A stretch of 64,000 nt of DNA from Bacillus altitudinis 41KF2b (GTDB taxonomy: Bacteria > Bacillota > Bacilli > Bacillales > Bacillaceae). Each line of letters starts with the position of its first letter. Within the stretch, counting starts at the first letter, position 1. The translations under genes and the position numbers were made by a program. Positions 16,914 to 25,631 of the stretch are shown piece after piece. The stretch spans positions 1-64,000 of the forward strand of contig NZ_ASJC01000005.1 in the NCBI RefSeq assembly GCF_000691145.1, read 5' to 3'. The notes below the pieces were generated by a model. That model saw only the letters and a list, made by a program, of their open reading frames with translations. It made no database searches and was not told the DNA's origin.

Positions 16914-17930
16914 ATGATGCTCAAACAAGAAGTACAGCGAATTGCCTCTTCTTATACGGAGAAAAAGAAACAGGCACTGCTCGTGATCGGACTGATTCAT
17001 CAAGGAGAAAGACACGTTTTTCATTTCGGAGATCACCCCATACAGCAGTTCGTCCAGCCTGAGGAGGTCATTTTTGAAATCGGCTCTATTTCAAAAGTCT
17101 TTACGACAAGTATATTGGCAAGCATGATTCAAAAAGGGCAGATGAAGCTAGACGATTCCATTTCACTGTATTGTCCCGAAATAAGAAAGAATCACCCCAT
17201 CCAATTGGAACAGCTGGCAACCCATACGTCTGGACTTCCTTCACATCGTTTTCTCAGAGATTTACAACTAAGGTTCCTTCCAAAAGTGAGAAGAGATATG
17301 TACTGTCAATACTCCCTTGATGAATTAATGAAACTGTTACACTCGAAAAAATGGAATGAGCGAAAGGAATACCTATCTCGTTACTCCAATGTAGGGATGG
17401 GGCTCCTCGGGTTGATCATGGGATGGTCTCTTCACAAAACATATGAAGAGCTGCTGACTGAATATATCGTGGATGAGCTGAAACTATCGAACACCTTTAT
17501 TACGATCAAGGAGGACGTCAAAGAGAAGATGATCCTTGGTCATCAAGAGAATGGAAAAGAGGTTCCTCCGCTTCAGATGCATGACTATCAAGGGGCTGGT
17601 GCGATTCGTTCGACGATCACTGATTTGCTTTCATTTCTCTCTGCACATATGAGTGCGGATGTCGCTTCTCCATGGAAAATGACCCACGAGCCAAAGGTGA
17701 AGATAGGGAAAAACATGTCAATGGGACTCGGGTGGGTCATAGATGATACGGGATTGATTTGCCATAATGGTGCAACTTCTGGTTTCTCCAGCTTCATGGG
17801 CTTCCGCCCGCATTCAAAAACAGGAGTGGTCGTCTTGTCTAACTATCGCAATCGTATCACGCAAGACTCTCCCGACCGAATTGCCTATGATGTGATGAAT
17901 ATGCTTGAACAGGAGCCTAAAGTCAAATGA
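16914..17930 (+). CDS. Serine hydrolase, beta-lactamase/penicillin-binding family
   Basis: About 338 aa in the class C beta-lactamase / esterase fold. It has SxxK as SISK (near residue 57), YxN as YSN (about residue 160) and HxG as HNG near residue 280, the usual catalytic triad of motifs. No signal peptide, so it is probably cytoplasmic and may be an esterase or peptidase rather than an antibiotic-resistance enzyme. Start: ATG 16914 (or TTG 16911), about 12 nt after GGGGAAGGA; an ATG at 16887 lies upstream of that site within the marR-like gene. Confidence 0.78.
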   Translation: MMLKQEVQRIASSYTEKKKQALLVIGLIHQGERHVFHFGDHPIQQFVQPEEVIFEIGSISKVFTTSILASMIQKGQMKLDDSISLYCPEIRKNHPIQLEQLATHTSGLPSHRFLRDLQLRFLPKVRRDMYCQYSLDELMKLLHSKKWNERKEYLSRYSNVGMGLLGLIMGWSLHKTYEELLTEYIVDELKLSNTFITIKEDVKEKMILGHQENGKEVPPLQMHDYQGAGAIRSTITDLLSFLSAHMSADVASPWKMTHEPKVKIGKNMSMGLGWVIDDTGLICHNGATSGFSSFMGFRPHSKTGVVVLSNYRNRITQDSPDRIAYDVMNMLEQEPKVK

Positions 17931-17957
17931 GCCTTCTATGAAGAGGGCTCATTTTTT
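17927..17957. terminator. Bidirectional terminator between serine hydrolase and araR
   Basis: ATGAGCC-TTCT/AGAG-GGCTCAT hairpin with T run on the plus side. It overlaps both stop codons of the converging genes. Confidence 0.7.
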
Positions 17958-19048
17958 CTTACGTTTAGCTCTTTAATCGTTTCACCAGGAACGAGTTCAG
18001 GCTCATAAAATGTTTGATCAGGGAGATTCTTTTTCCCTTGTACTTTTTTAATCATCCAGTCTGCCGCATCTCGTCCCATTTGCTCTTGAGGGTGTGTCAG
18101 CGTTGTCAGTTTCACATGGGCATTTTTTTGGGCAATATACGAGTTATCCTGTCCAATAATGGAAAGATCATCTGGAATAGATAAACCCATTTCACTACAT
18201 ACATTTGCTACTTCTAACCCGACTTCATCGTTATAGCAAACAAGGGCGGTCAGCTCATGCTGGTGTGCTTGTAAAAAGGTTTTGATATGATCCCCCAAAT
18301 ACTGCTTCGATTCTGTATCGAAAAAAAGGACATGCTCTGGTAGGAAATTGAGCTTCGCTTCACCGAGTGCCTGAATATAGCCTTTCATTCGATATTTTCC
18401 TTGTAAATCATCTGTTTTTGAAATCAGTCCAATGTGCTGATGCCCAGAGGTGATCAGTTCCTTTGTCGCTAAATAGCTGGACTTTACATCATCCAAACAA
18501 AGGAAGGGGACCTCTAACTGCTCATAGTAGGCATTGATCATAATAAGCGGGACACCCTGCTCTTTAAAGGATAGGTAGTACGAAATGTTTGGATTATATA
18601 AATTGCTTTTTGTCGGTTCGACAATTAATCCGTCCACACCAAAGGACAACATCATTTCAAGCGCTTTTTTCTCCTGCTCCACATCGTTATTTGTACTCGC
18701 CAGTAACAAAGAATAGTTCTCTTCATTTAATCGGCTTTCGATGCCCCGAATGATCGACGGGAAAATGTAATCGGATATGTATGTGGTGATGACGCCAATC
18801 GTTTTCATATGAGCATGTCCAGCAGGTTTTGTTTGATATTGATTGGTGACAAATGTGCCTGAGCCTTTTTCACTTCTTAAAAAACCTTCACTCGATAATT
18901 CCAAGATGGCTTTTCGCACCGTATGTCTGCTTACTTGATACATCTCTTGTAAGCTTGATTCGGTTGGAATACGCTCCCCAATCCGGTAATCCCCTGTCAG
19001 TATTTTGCTTTTTATATCATCCATAATGATCTGGTACTTCTTTTTCAT
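17936..19048 (-). CDS. araR: Arabinose operon repressor AraR
   Basis: A chimeric regulator of 370 aa: N-terminal GntR-type winged helix (residues about 1-70, with GERIPTESSLQEMYQVSRHTVRK as the reading head, given here in part) and a C-terminal LacI/GalR-type periplasmic-binding domain that senses L-arabinose. This architecture is diagnostic of Bacillus AraR, which is about 362 aa in B. subtilis. It is divergent from the arabinose catabolic genes, whose promoter carries a near-consensus AraR operator. A weak cre-like word (19133-19146, two mismatches) lies in its own upstream region. Confidence 0.92.
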   Translation of the reverse strand: MKKKYQIIMDDIKSKILTGDYRIGERIPTESSLQEMYQVSRHTVRKAILELSSEGFLRSEKGSGTFVTNQYQTKPAGHAHMKTIGVITTYISDYIFPSIIRGIESRLNEENYSLLLASTNNDVEQEKKALEMMLSFGVDGLIVEPTKSNLYNPNISYYLSFKEQGVPLIMINAYYEQLEVPFLCLDDVKSSYLATKELITSGHQHIGLISKTDDLQGKYRMKGYIQALGEAKLNFLPEHVLFFDTESKQYLGDHIKTFLQAHQHELTALVCYNDEVGLEVANVCSEMGLSIPDDLSIIGQDNSYIAQKNAHVKLTTLTHPQEQMGRDAADWMIKKVQGKKNLPDQTFYEPELVPGETIKELNVRKNEPSS

Positions 19049-19191
19049 CGTTTCACTTCTTTCACAGTTGATCCTCTACTCGGGTTGAGAAGAACTTGTA
19101 TGGACATATTCTAACATGGTTGCTTAATCAAAAACAGGCGCTTACAGTGTCTATCGTCTGTTCCTTAGAGAATATGAAAGTTTTTGTCTAA

Positions 19192-19246
19192 TTATGTATG
19201 CACAACTATATTTATTATTGACATATGTACGTACAAATATTATATT
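19192..19246 (+). promoter_or_regulatory. araB promoter with two AraR operators
   Basis: -35 TTGACA (19218-19223) and -10 TATATT (19241-19246) with 17-nt spacer. The 16-bp ATATGTACGTACAAAT (19223-19238) fills the spacer and differs at one position from the AraR consensus ATTTGTACGTACAAAT. A poorer half-conserved copy (TTATGTATGCACAACT, 19192-19207; 11 of 16) lies 31 bp upstream, about three helical turns, as expected for cooperative binding by AraR dimers. Confidence 0.82.
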
Positions 19247-19289
19247 GTTTTTGTGCACAGGTAAAGATGAATCAAATGAAAAAGATATT

Positions 19290-19303
19290 TGAAACCGCTA
19301 TCA
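19290..19303 (+). promoter_or_regulatory. Catabolite-responsive element (cre)
   Basis: TGAAACCGCTATCA fits the cre consensus TGNAANCGNWNNCW at every defined position. It lies between the araB promoter and start codon, so CcpA bound here would act as a roadblock when glucose is present. Confidence 0.8.
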
Positions 19304-19320
19304 TCTTGGAGGTGAACAAA

Positions 19321-20946
19321 ATGAATCGTGAAAAGACGGCCAAAGCCATTAGAGAAGGCAGGACATCTTTGGGCATTGAATTTGGTTCCACACGAATTAA
19401 AGCGATTTTAATAGATGAAGAGTTTCAGCCAATTGCGCAAGGTGCATTTGAATGGGAAAGTTCTCTTCAAGAAGGAATATGGACGTACAATTTAATTGAG
19501 ATCATTACAGGTCTTCAAGTGGCATACCGTCAGATGAAAGAACAGGCTGCACAATTGTATGGGGTGACGATTCAAACCATTGGCTCCATCGGGATATCTG
19601 CGATGATGCATGGCTATGTCGCCTGTCATCATACAGGAGAAGTCCTCGTCCCGTTTCGAACGTGGCGGAATGGAACAACGACCGAGGCGAGTCAAAAGCT
19701 AACGGATGTATTCCAATTTCATATTCCAGAAAGATGGAGTATCGCTCACTTATATCAAGCGATATTAGGAGAGGAAAAACATCTGTCCCGGTTAGAGTAT
19801 GTGACCACGTTGTCCGGCTACATTCACTGGCTGCTAACAGGGAAGCAGGCCATCGGAATTGGCGATGCGTCGGGAATGTTCCCCATTGATGAAAAAACGA
19901 AGGATTACAACGAAGTGATGCTTCATCAGTTTGAAGCATTGATTGCAGAAAAAGGCTACCCGTGGAAGCTTCGTCATCTTTTGCCGCGCATCTATTTAGC
20001 AGGCGAAGAAGCTGGTGTGTTAACAGCAGCTGGAGCAGCGATTTTAGACCAAGGCAAACAGTTGCAGCCAGGTATCCCTTTTTGCCCACCAGAGGGTGAT
20101 GCAGGAACAGGAATGGTCGCAACAAACAGTGTGGAAAAGAGAACTGGGAATATTTCAGTTGGGACATCTGTATTTGCCATGATTGTGTTAGAGCATCATC
20201 TAAAAGGTGTGTACCCAGAAGTGGATCTTGTCACGACACCAGATGGCCTGCCAGTCGCGATGGTTCATGCCAACAATTGTACAAGTGACCTCAACGCTTG
20301 GATGAATCTATTCAGAGAAGCGTTTGAAGCAATGGGTCAGCCAGTTGAAACAGAAAGATTGTACGAAACTCTATTAAATCAAGCTTTAGAAGCAGATCAT
20401 GATGGGGGCGGGCTTTTAAGCTATGGCTATTATTCTGGTGAAAATATTACGAGACTAAAAGAAGGAAGACCTCTTTTTGTTAGATCTCCTCAAAGCCGGT
20501 TTACCCTTGCTAATTTCATTCGGACGCATCTCTTCTCTGCATTTGGCGCAATGAAAATTGGGATGGATCGTTTAAAAGCACATGAACAAGTCAAGATTGA
20601 TCGCTTACTAGGACATGGCGGTTTATTTAAAACACCGATAGTTGGGCAAAAAATGGTCGCTGCTGCACTCGGGACACCTGTATCCGTCGTATCAACTGCG
20701 GGAGAAGGCGGTGCGTTTGGGATGGCGGTCCTTGCTTCATATATGCTCAATCACCAGCAGCAAACACTGAGCCATTTTCTCAAGCATCAAGTGTTTGCCC
20801 ATACATTAGAAGAGCTTATTGATCCTGATCCACTGGATGTTAAAGGTTTTGAGGAATTTATAAAGCGCTATCAAGAAGGACTCCCGATAGAAAAGACGGC
20901 AGTAGAACATCTCACGCCACAGAAAGGAGCGGCACCTGTATGTTAG
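19321..20946 (+). CDS. araB: Ribulokinase
   Basis: A 541-aa FGGY-family carbohydrate kinase phosphorylating L-ribulose to L-ribulose 5-phosphate. N-terminal ATPase phosphate motif GIEFGSTRIKAILID near residue 17, hinge and C-terminal nucleotide-binding glycine motif (GHGGLFKTPIVGQ, STAGEGGAFG) present. The true start is ATG 19321, 7 nt after TTGGAGGTGA; a 32-codon upstream extension to 19225 runs through the operator and cre. First gene of araB-araD-araA-transporter; its last codons overlap araD. Confidence 0.94.
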   Translation: MNREKTAKAIREGRTSLGIEFGSTRIKAILIDEEFQPIAQGAFEWESSLQEGIWTYNLIEIITGLQVAYRQMKEQAAQLYGVTIQTIGSIGISAMMHGYVACHHTGEVLVPFRTWRNGTTTEASQKLTDVFQFHIPERWSIAHLYQAILGEEKHLSRLEYVTTLSGYIHWLLTGKQAIGIGDASGMFPIDEKTKDYNEVMLHQFEALIAEKGYPWKLRHLLPRIYLAGEEAGVLTAAGAAILDQGKQLQPGIPFCPPEGDAGTGMVATNSVEKRTGNISVGTSVFAMIVLEHHLKGVYPEVDLVTTPDGLPVAMVHANNCTSDLNAWMNLFREAFEAMGQPVETERLYETLLNQALEADHDGGGLLSYGYYSGENITRLKEGRPLFVRSPQSRFTLANFIRTHLFSAFGAMKIGMDRLKAHEQVKIDRLLGHGGLFKTPIVGQKMVAAALGTPVSVVSTAGEGGAFGMAVLASYMLNHQQQTLSHFLKHQVFAHTLEELIDPDPLDVKGFEEFIKRYQEGLPIEKTAVEHLTPQKGAAPVC

Positions 20947-21644
20947 AGCGGTTAAAAGAAGAAGTGTTTCAAGCGAATCTAGATCTGCCAAAGTACGGAC
21001 TTGTGAAATTTACATGGGGCAATGTCAGTGCGTGCGATCGTGACAGTGGACTGTTTGTCATTAAGCCAAGCGGCATAGCGTATGACAAATTATCAGCAAA
21101 AGACATGGTCGTGGTCGATTTTGACGGTCAAGTGGTCGAGGGAGAATTCAATCCTTCTTCCGATACTGCCACACATGCTGTTCTTTACAAACACTTTGAG
21201 GAAATTGGCGGCATTTCACATAGCCATTCAATGTGGGCAACGGTATGGGCGCAAGCTGGACTTGATTTACCAGCAATGGGCACAACACATGCCGATACAT
21301 TTTACGGACCTGTTCCGTGCGCTCGATTTCTCACAGAAGAAGAGGTGAATCGCGGGTATGAGGTGGAAACAGGACACCTGATCATTGAAACGTTTGAGAA
21401 AAGACAGATAGATGTCATGGCGGTTCCTGGTATTTTGCTGCAAGGTCATGGTCCCTTTACGTGGGGAAAAGATGCAAAAAGTGCGGTAACGAACAGTGTC
21501 ATTTTAGATGAAGTAGCGAAAATGAACCTGTTTGCAAAGCAATTGAACGAATATGCGGAGCCTCTTCCGCAGGTGATTTTGGATAAACATTATTTAAGAA
21601 AACATGGAACACATGCGTATTACGGACAAAAACCTTCAAGATAA
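20940..21644 (+). CDS. araD: L-ribulose-5-phosphate 4-epimerase
   Basis: A 234-aa class II aldolase-fold zinc enzyme giving D-xylulose 5-phosphate for the pentose phosphate pathway. Metal-binding HSHS (about residue 95-98) and the downstream GHGPFTWG block are intact. It overlaps the araB stop by 7 nt and is therefore coupled. A short gap leads to araA. Confidence 0.95.
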   Translation: MLERLKEEVFQANLDLPKYGLVKFTWGNVSACDRDSGLFVIKPSGIAYDKLSAKDMVVVDFDGQVVEGEFNPSSDTATHAVLYKHFEEIGGISHSHSMWATVWAQAGLDLPAMGTTHADTFYGPVPCARFLTEEEVNRGYEVETGHLIIETFEKRQIDVMAVPGILLQGHGPFTWGKDAKSAVTNSVILDEVAKMNLFAKQLNEYAEPLPQVILDKHYLRKHGTHAYYGQKPSR

Positions 21645-21661
21645 AGAAAAGAGGGATTTCT

Positions 21662-23083
21662 ATGTTAACAAGTCAGAAGAAAGAATGTTGGTTTGTCGTC
21701 GGTTCACAGCACTTATATGGGGATGAAGCACTGAAGCAAGTGAAGGCAGATGCGCAAAAGATAACAGATGCCTTAAATGAGAGCGGTTTGCTGCCTTATC
21801 CAATTATTCTGCAGGAACTGGCGGTTAGTGCGGATCAAATCACACAGCTGATGAAAGAGGTCAACTATCGTGATGAGGTCATCGGTGTGATGACTTGGAT
21901 GCATACGTTTTCTCCAGCAAAAATGTGGATACGTGGTACGTCTCTTTTGCAAAAGCCTCTTTTGCATCTCGTCACGCAATACTATGAAAACATTCCGTGG
22001 GACACGATTGATATGGACTATATGAATCTCCATCAATCGGCACATGGAGACAGAGAGTACGGCTATATCAATGCACGTTTAAATAAGCAAAACCAAATCA
22101 TTGCAGGTCATTGGTCGAAGCAGGAGGTGAAGCAGCAAATCGCTGATTGGATGGACGTTGCGGCTGCCTATCATGAGAGCTTCCACATCAAAGTGGCTCG
22201 GTTTGGTGACAATATGCGCCACGTTGCGGTGACAGAAGGAGATAAAATTGAAGCGCAGATCCAGCTAGGCTGGACCGTTGATTACTTTGGAATTGGCGAT
22301 CTTGTGAACTATGTAAATGCTGTGGAAGAAGCAGAAGTTGATGCTCTGTTTGCTGAGTACTTAACGTTATATGACGTGGATTATGGGAGTTATTCGGCGG
22401 AAGAATGGGAACAAAGTGTAAAAGTGCAAGCACGATATGAAATTGCCATCAAACGTTTCTTAGATGAAGGCGGCTACAATGCCTTTACGACAAACTTTGA
22501 AGATCTACATGGCATGAAGCAGCTTCCGGGTTTAGCCGTTCAGCGGCTGATGGCAAAGGGATATGGCTTTGCGGGTGAAGGGGATTGGAAAACCGCCGCA
22601 CTGGATCGTTTATTAAAGGTGATGAGCCATCATCAATCCACAGGTTTTATGGAAGATTACACATATGAAATGACTGCTGGTCAGGAAGCAGTGCTGCAAT
22701 CTCATATGCTAGAAGTAGATCCTGCGCTTGCACATACAAAACCTGTCATTGTCGTGTCTCCGTTAGGCATTGGAAACCGGGAAGACCCAGCACGTCTTGT
22801 GTTTGATGGAAAAGCAGGCGAGGGCGTTGTTGTCTCCATTGCTGATTTTGGAACACATTTCAAATGGCTGATTCAAGAAGTGGAAGCCTTTGAGCCGCAG
22901 GAAGCAGCACCACATTTACCGGTGGCACGAGTCCTCTGGAAAATCAAACCGAACTTTCAAGATGGCGTCAAAGCATGGATTAAGCACGGCGGAGGTCATC
23001 ATACAGTCGTATCTCTCAATTTAACGGTTGATCAAATTGTTCATTTTGCAAAGCTTGTGAATGCAGAATATGTGGTTTTATAA
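21662..23083 (+). CDS. araA: L-arabinose isomerase
   Basis: 473 aa, typical family length, converting L-arabinose to L-ribulose with a Mn2+ site. Recognisable family blocks: N-terminal FVVGSQHLYG, GVMTWMHTFSPAKMWI near residue 80, and C-terminal GGGHHTV with the metal histidines. Preceded by AAGAGGG. Third gene of the operon, an order different from B. subtilis araABDLMNPQ; the araLMNPQ-abfA genes are not here. Confidence 0.95.
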   Translation: MLTSQKKECWFVVGSQHLYGDEALKQVKADAQKITDALNESGLLPYPIILQELAVSADQITQLMKEVNYRDEVIGVMTWMHTFSPAKMWIRGTSLLQKPLLHLVTQYYENIPWDTIDMDYMNLHQSAHGDREYGYINARLNKQNQIIAGHWSKQEVKQQIADWMDVAAAYHESFHIKVARFGDNMRHVAVTEGDKIEAQIQLGWTVDYFGIGDLVNYVNAVEEAEVDALFAEYLTLYDVDYGSYSAEEWEQSVKVQARYEIAIKRFLDEGGYNAFTTNFEDLHGMKQLPGLAVQRLMAKGYGFAGEGDWKTAALDRLLKVMSHHQSTGFMEDYTYEMTAGQEAVLQSHMLEVDPALAHTKPVIVVSPLGIGNREDPARLVFDGKAGEGVVVSIADFGTHFKWLIQEVEAFEPQEAAPHLPVARVLWKIKPNFQDGVKAWIKHGGGHHTVVSLNLTVDQIVHFAKLVNAEYVVL

Positions 23084-23097
23084 AGAAGGGTGAAATG

Positions 23098-23121
23098 CAT
23101 TCTACTGTGAACGGTAGAATG
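23098..23121 (+). promoter_or_regulatory. Stable intercistronic hairpin without T run
   Basis: CATTCTAC/GTAGAATG, a perfect 8-bp stem with an 8-nt loop, in the araA-transporter gap. No T run follows, so it is not a simple terminator; it may protect the upstream mRNA 3' end or be a processing site. A cre-like word TGAAAGCGGTTTAT (23133-23146, one mismatch) follows and could mark an independent, CcpA-controlled start for the transporter. Confidence 0.45.
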
Positions 23122-23167
23122 GCAGGGAGAAATGAAAGCGGTTTATTAAGTGAGGGGGATCATCCAC

Positions 23168-24508
23168 TTGGAGAAAAAAGTATCAAGTAAATTTATCTTC
23201 TTTTTCGGGTCCTTTGCAGGCATCTTATTTGGATATGATATTGGTATTATCGCAGGGGCGGAAGGGCACATTCAGGAAGAATTTCAGCTCAGCCCGTTAT
23301 GGCTTGGCATCGTCGTCTCTTCACTAATGGGCGGGGCAATCATTGGTTCCATTTTAAGCGGTCTGATGGGGGATAAGTTTGGTCGCAGAAAGCTCATTTT
23401 GGTGTCATCGGTTATCTTTTTTGTCGGTGCGCTTGGCTCAGCCATTGCACCAGAAGAAATCTCATTAACCATTGCCCGGATTTTCTTAGGAACAGCTGTA
23501 GGGACAGCCTCATCGCTCGTGCCTGCTTACATGTCTGAAATCGCTCCGGCCAAAATTCGCGGGAAATTGTCCGGCCTGAATCAGCTGATGATTGTGAGTG
23601 GATTATTGCTTAGCTATATCGTCGCATTTGTGTTTGAACCAATTCCAGACAGCTGGCGCTGGATGCTGGGAAGTGCTGCTTTATTTGCGATCGTGCTTTA
23701 TATTGGCATGCTGAAACTTCCTGAATCTCCAAGATATTTAATTAAACACGGAATGGCTCATAAGGCACGTGAAGTATTAGGATCACTTCGTTCCTCACGT
23801 GAAGAGATTGAAGCAGAAATGCAAGAAATTTTAGAAGTGGCAAAAGAAGAACGCTCAGGCATTCGTGAATTATTTCAAAAGAAATTCCGTATGGCTCTCT
23901 TTATTGGGGTCGGAATGGCGACACTCCAGCAAATACAGGGTGCGAACTCCATTGTGTATTATGCAACGAGTATCGCAAGAAATGTAGGTCTTGCTCCGCA
24001 AGTTGCCGCAGGTTTTACCGTCATTGTTGGAGTCATATTTGTTGTGACGACCGTGATCTTTTTACAATTCGTCGACCGGTTCGACCGCCGAACGATTCTC
24101 ACAGTTGGGGGAACGGGGATGGCCCTGTCTTTCTTTGCACCAGCGGCATTAGGTGCGCTCGGAGTGAGTGAAGGCATATTAAACTGGGTCACATTGATTT
24201 CACTTTGCTGCTTTATTTTGTGCTATGCCTTCTCATGGGCACCGATCACATGGATTATTATTGGTGAAATTTTCCCACTTTCTGTAAGGGGCATTGGAGC
24301 GGGCATTTCCTCTGCCTTTAACTGGACGGGATCATTAGCAGTTGGCCTTGTTTTCCCTATCTTGGCTGACCAATTCAGCTTTGGCGTGATTTTCTCCTCA
24401 TTTGGGGTCATCTGCTTAATTGGCCTGTTGTTCACGCGCTTTGTATTAGTCGAAACAAAAGGAAGAAGCTTAGAACAAATCGAAACCGATATGGCTGCAC
24501 GAGTCTAA
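23168..24508 (+). CDS. Sugar porter (MFS), probable L-arabinose:H+ symporter
   Basis: 446 aa, 12 transmembrane helices, with sugar-porter signatures: GDKFGRRK in loop 2-3, PESPRYL after helix 6, the RFDRRT loop and C-terminal ETKGRSLEQIE. It resembles the YwtG/CsbC/AraE group more than a classical B. subtilis AraE. Its place behind araA makes L-arabinose the likely substrate, doing AraE's job. The TTG at 23168 has GAGGGGG at 9 nt and is chosen over the GTG at 23150. A strong terminator closes the operon. Confidence 0.85.
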   Translation: MEKKVSSKFIFFFGSFAGILFGYDIGIIAGAEGHIQEEFQLSPLWLGIVVSSLMGGAIIGSILSGLMGDKFGRRKLILVSSVIFFVGALGSAIAPEEISLTIARIFLGTAVGTASSLVPAYMSEIAPAKIRGKLSGLNQLMIVSGLLLSYIVAFVFEPIPDSWRWMLGSAALFAIVLYIGMLKLPESPRYLIKHGMAHKAREVLGSLRSSREEIEAEMQEILEVAKEERSGIRELFQKKFRMALFIGVGMATLQQIQGANSIVYYATSIARNVGLAPQVAAGFTVIVGVIFVVTTVIFLQFVDRFDRRTILTVGGTGMALSFFAPAALGALGVSEGILNWVTLISLCCFILCYAFSWAPITWIIIGEIFPLSVRGIGAGISSAFNWTGSLAVGLVFPILADQFSFGVIFSSFGVICLIGLLFTRFVLVETKGRSLEQIETDMAARV

Positions 24509-24514
24509 AAGAAA

Positions 24515-24546
24515 CCATCTATCCTGTGTGGATAGATGGCTTTTTT
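24515..24546 (+). terminator. Terminator of the arabinose operon
   Basis: CCATCTATCC/GGATAGATGG perfect 10-bp hairpin with T run; it directly adjoins the convergent hypothetical gene. Confidence 0.88.
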
Positions 24547-24757
24547 AATCAAGTATTTGTTTCAGTTCATCTGGCAGTAAATCCATTAATTGATCAGATG
24601 AGGATACGTCCAGTACTTCAAGAAGCGCATAATATTTCGCATAAATTTCACTCAGCTGATCAGGATGATTTGCTTCATATCGATTCAAGTGCAATTGCGT
24701 CAGTTCAAGTGCAATGTCCAGTTTGTTTCGTTCGATGGTTTGTGTTGTGTTGATCAA
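24545..24757 (-). CDS. Hypothetical small protein (70 aa)
   Basis: A short soluble, helical, acidic protein with no recognised domain. The TTG at 24757 follows AGAGGTG by 6 nt; a GTG at 24766 overlaps that site and is less likely. It is convergent with the sugar porter. It looks like a conserved Bacillus small protein but I cannot name it. Confidence 0.55.
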   Translation of the reverse strand: MINTTQTIERNKLDIALELTQLHLNRYEANHPDQLSEIYAKYYALLEVLDVSSSDQLMDLLPDELKQILD

Positions 24758-24793
24758 ATCGTTCACCTCTAATTTTAAAGTTATTGAAAAATG

Positions 24794-25102
24794 TTATGGT
24801 GCAGTTCCGCAGCTGACTTTATATTCATGGTCTTCTACCTTTTTTGAATAACAGACGGAAGGCGTCATTCCCGTCTCACTTTGCCAATACACATCATACA
24901 GCTGACCATATTGAGGGTCTACATCGTCCTTTTTTTGCAAAATAGCAAAATAGCTTTGGTAAGGGTAGCCTTCTTGATAAATGGCATGCCGTATCGCTCC
25001 TCTTTCAGTCGCATTTGTAAAAACCATAGGCGACAGCAAGGGAAGGGTGATAACTACGACGAGCAGGATGAAAAATGAAAAAAGTTTATGTCTTGTCTTC
25101 AT
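24794..25102 (-). CDS. Hypothetical exported or membrane-anchored small protein
   Basis: 102 aa. Positive N-terminus (MKTRHK) followed by a long hydrophobic segment (residues 7-27), then a hydrophilic domain with two cysteines (SVCYSKK, VSCGTAP) that could form a disulfide outside the cell. AAAGGA lies 9 nt before ATG 25102. Same strand as the preceding small gene with a 36-bp gap. Function unknown. Confidence 0.6.
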   Translation of the reverse strand: MKTRHKLFSFFILLVVVITLPLLSPMVFTNATERGAIRHAIYQEGYPYQSYFAILQKKDDVDPQYGQLYDVYWQSETGMTPSVCYSKKVEDHEYKVSCGTAP

Positions 25103-25223
25103 CAATGAATGTCCTTTCCTTCACAAGAGATCATTTGTATAATATGTTAAAATTGTCCTGTTGTAAAGAAAGAGACGACTAGATCACCAGCGGATTTTAT
25201 CAAAAATAGACAAGCATCTAATC

Positions 25224-25249
25224 ACTAATCGCGCCTCTTACATACGATA
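25224..25249 (+). promoter_or_regulatory. SigK/SigE-type promoter of the coat gene
   Basis: CATACGATA (25241-25249) fits the mother-cell -10 CATANNNTA, and AC lies 15 nt upstream (25224-25225). This agrees with late mother-cell expression of a spore-coat gene. SigE -10 elements (CATACAAT) look similar, so the sigma factor is not fully resolved. Confidence 0.55.
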
Positions 25250-25285
25250 GAGTGTAAGTGAAAGACAACTTGAAGGGGTGTTGAG

Positions 25286-25579
25286 ATGAGCCGGAATCGA
25301 TTAGACAATTTTTTCTTTGGGCCTCGCAGAGGGAATCATGGAGAAGTTGAAACGGTTGTATCCCCTACACGTCAAATTGTCAACACGACAACAAATGAAC
25401 AAACGATCAGAAAGATTCATCCAACTCATATCACAAACGTCAATAAAAACATCAAAAGAATTGAAAACTACTACCCTGTGACGCAATCTACTCGAAATGA
25501 GTATATTGTGGAAGAATATGACTGTGGCAGTGATATCAAGAATCCTTGCTGCCGCCCGGTCAAACGCTGTAAGTGGTAG
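25286..25579 (+). CDS. CotD-family inner spore coat protein
   Basis: 97 aa. The central block IHPTHITNVNK matches the conserved CotD core (HPxHTTNVN), and the C-terminus is cysteine-rich (CGSDIKNPCCRP). CotD-type proteins are deposited in the spore coat by the mother cell. The ATG at 25286 follows AAGGGGTG. The SigK/SigE-like promoter upstream supports the assignment. Confidence 0.78.
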   Translation: MSRNRLDNFFFGPRRGNHGEVETVVSPTRQIVNTTTNEQTIRKIHPTHITNVNKNIKRIENYYPVTQSTRNEYIVEEYDCGSDIKNPCCRPVKRCKW

Positions 25580-25599
25580 TTTAATGGTAAAAAGAAGTG

Positions 25600-25625
25600 A
25601 GGCATCCTGTGATGGGATGCCTTTT
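25600..25625. terminator. Bidirectional terminator between coat gene and bacteriocin operon
   Basis: AGGCATCC/GGGATGCCT hairpin, T run on the plus side and A-rich flank on the minus side; positioned between converging genes. Confidence 0.65.
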
Positions 25626-25631
25626 GTATGT

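Noticed and set aside
24526-24753. Plus-strand 75-aa frame after the sugar porter
   Set aside because: It begins in the terminator and is antisense to a better-supported small gene.
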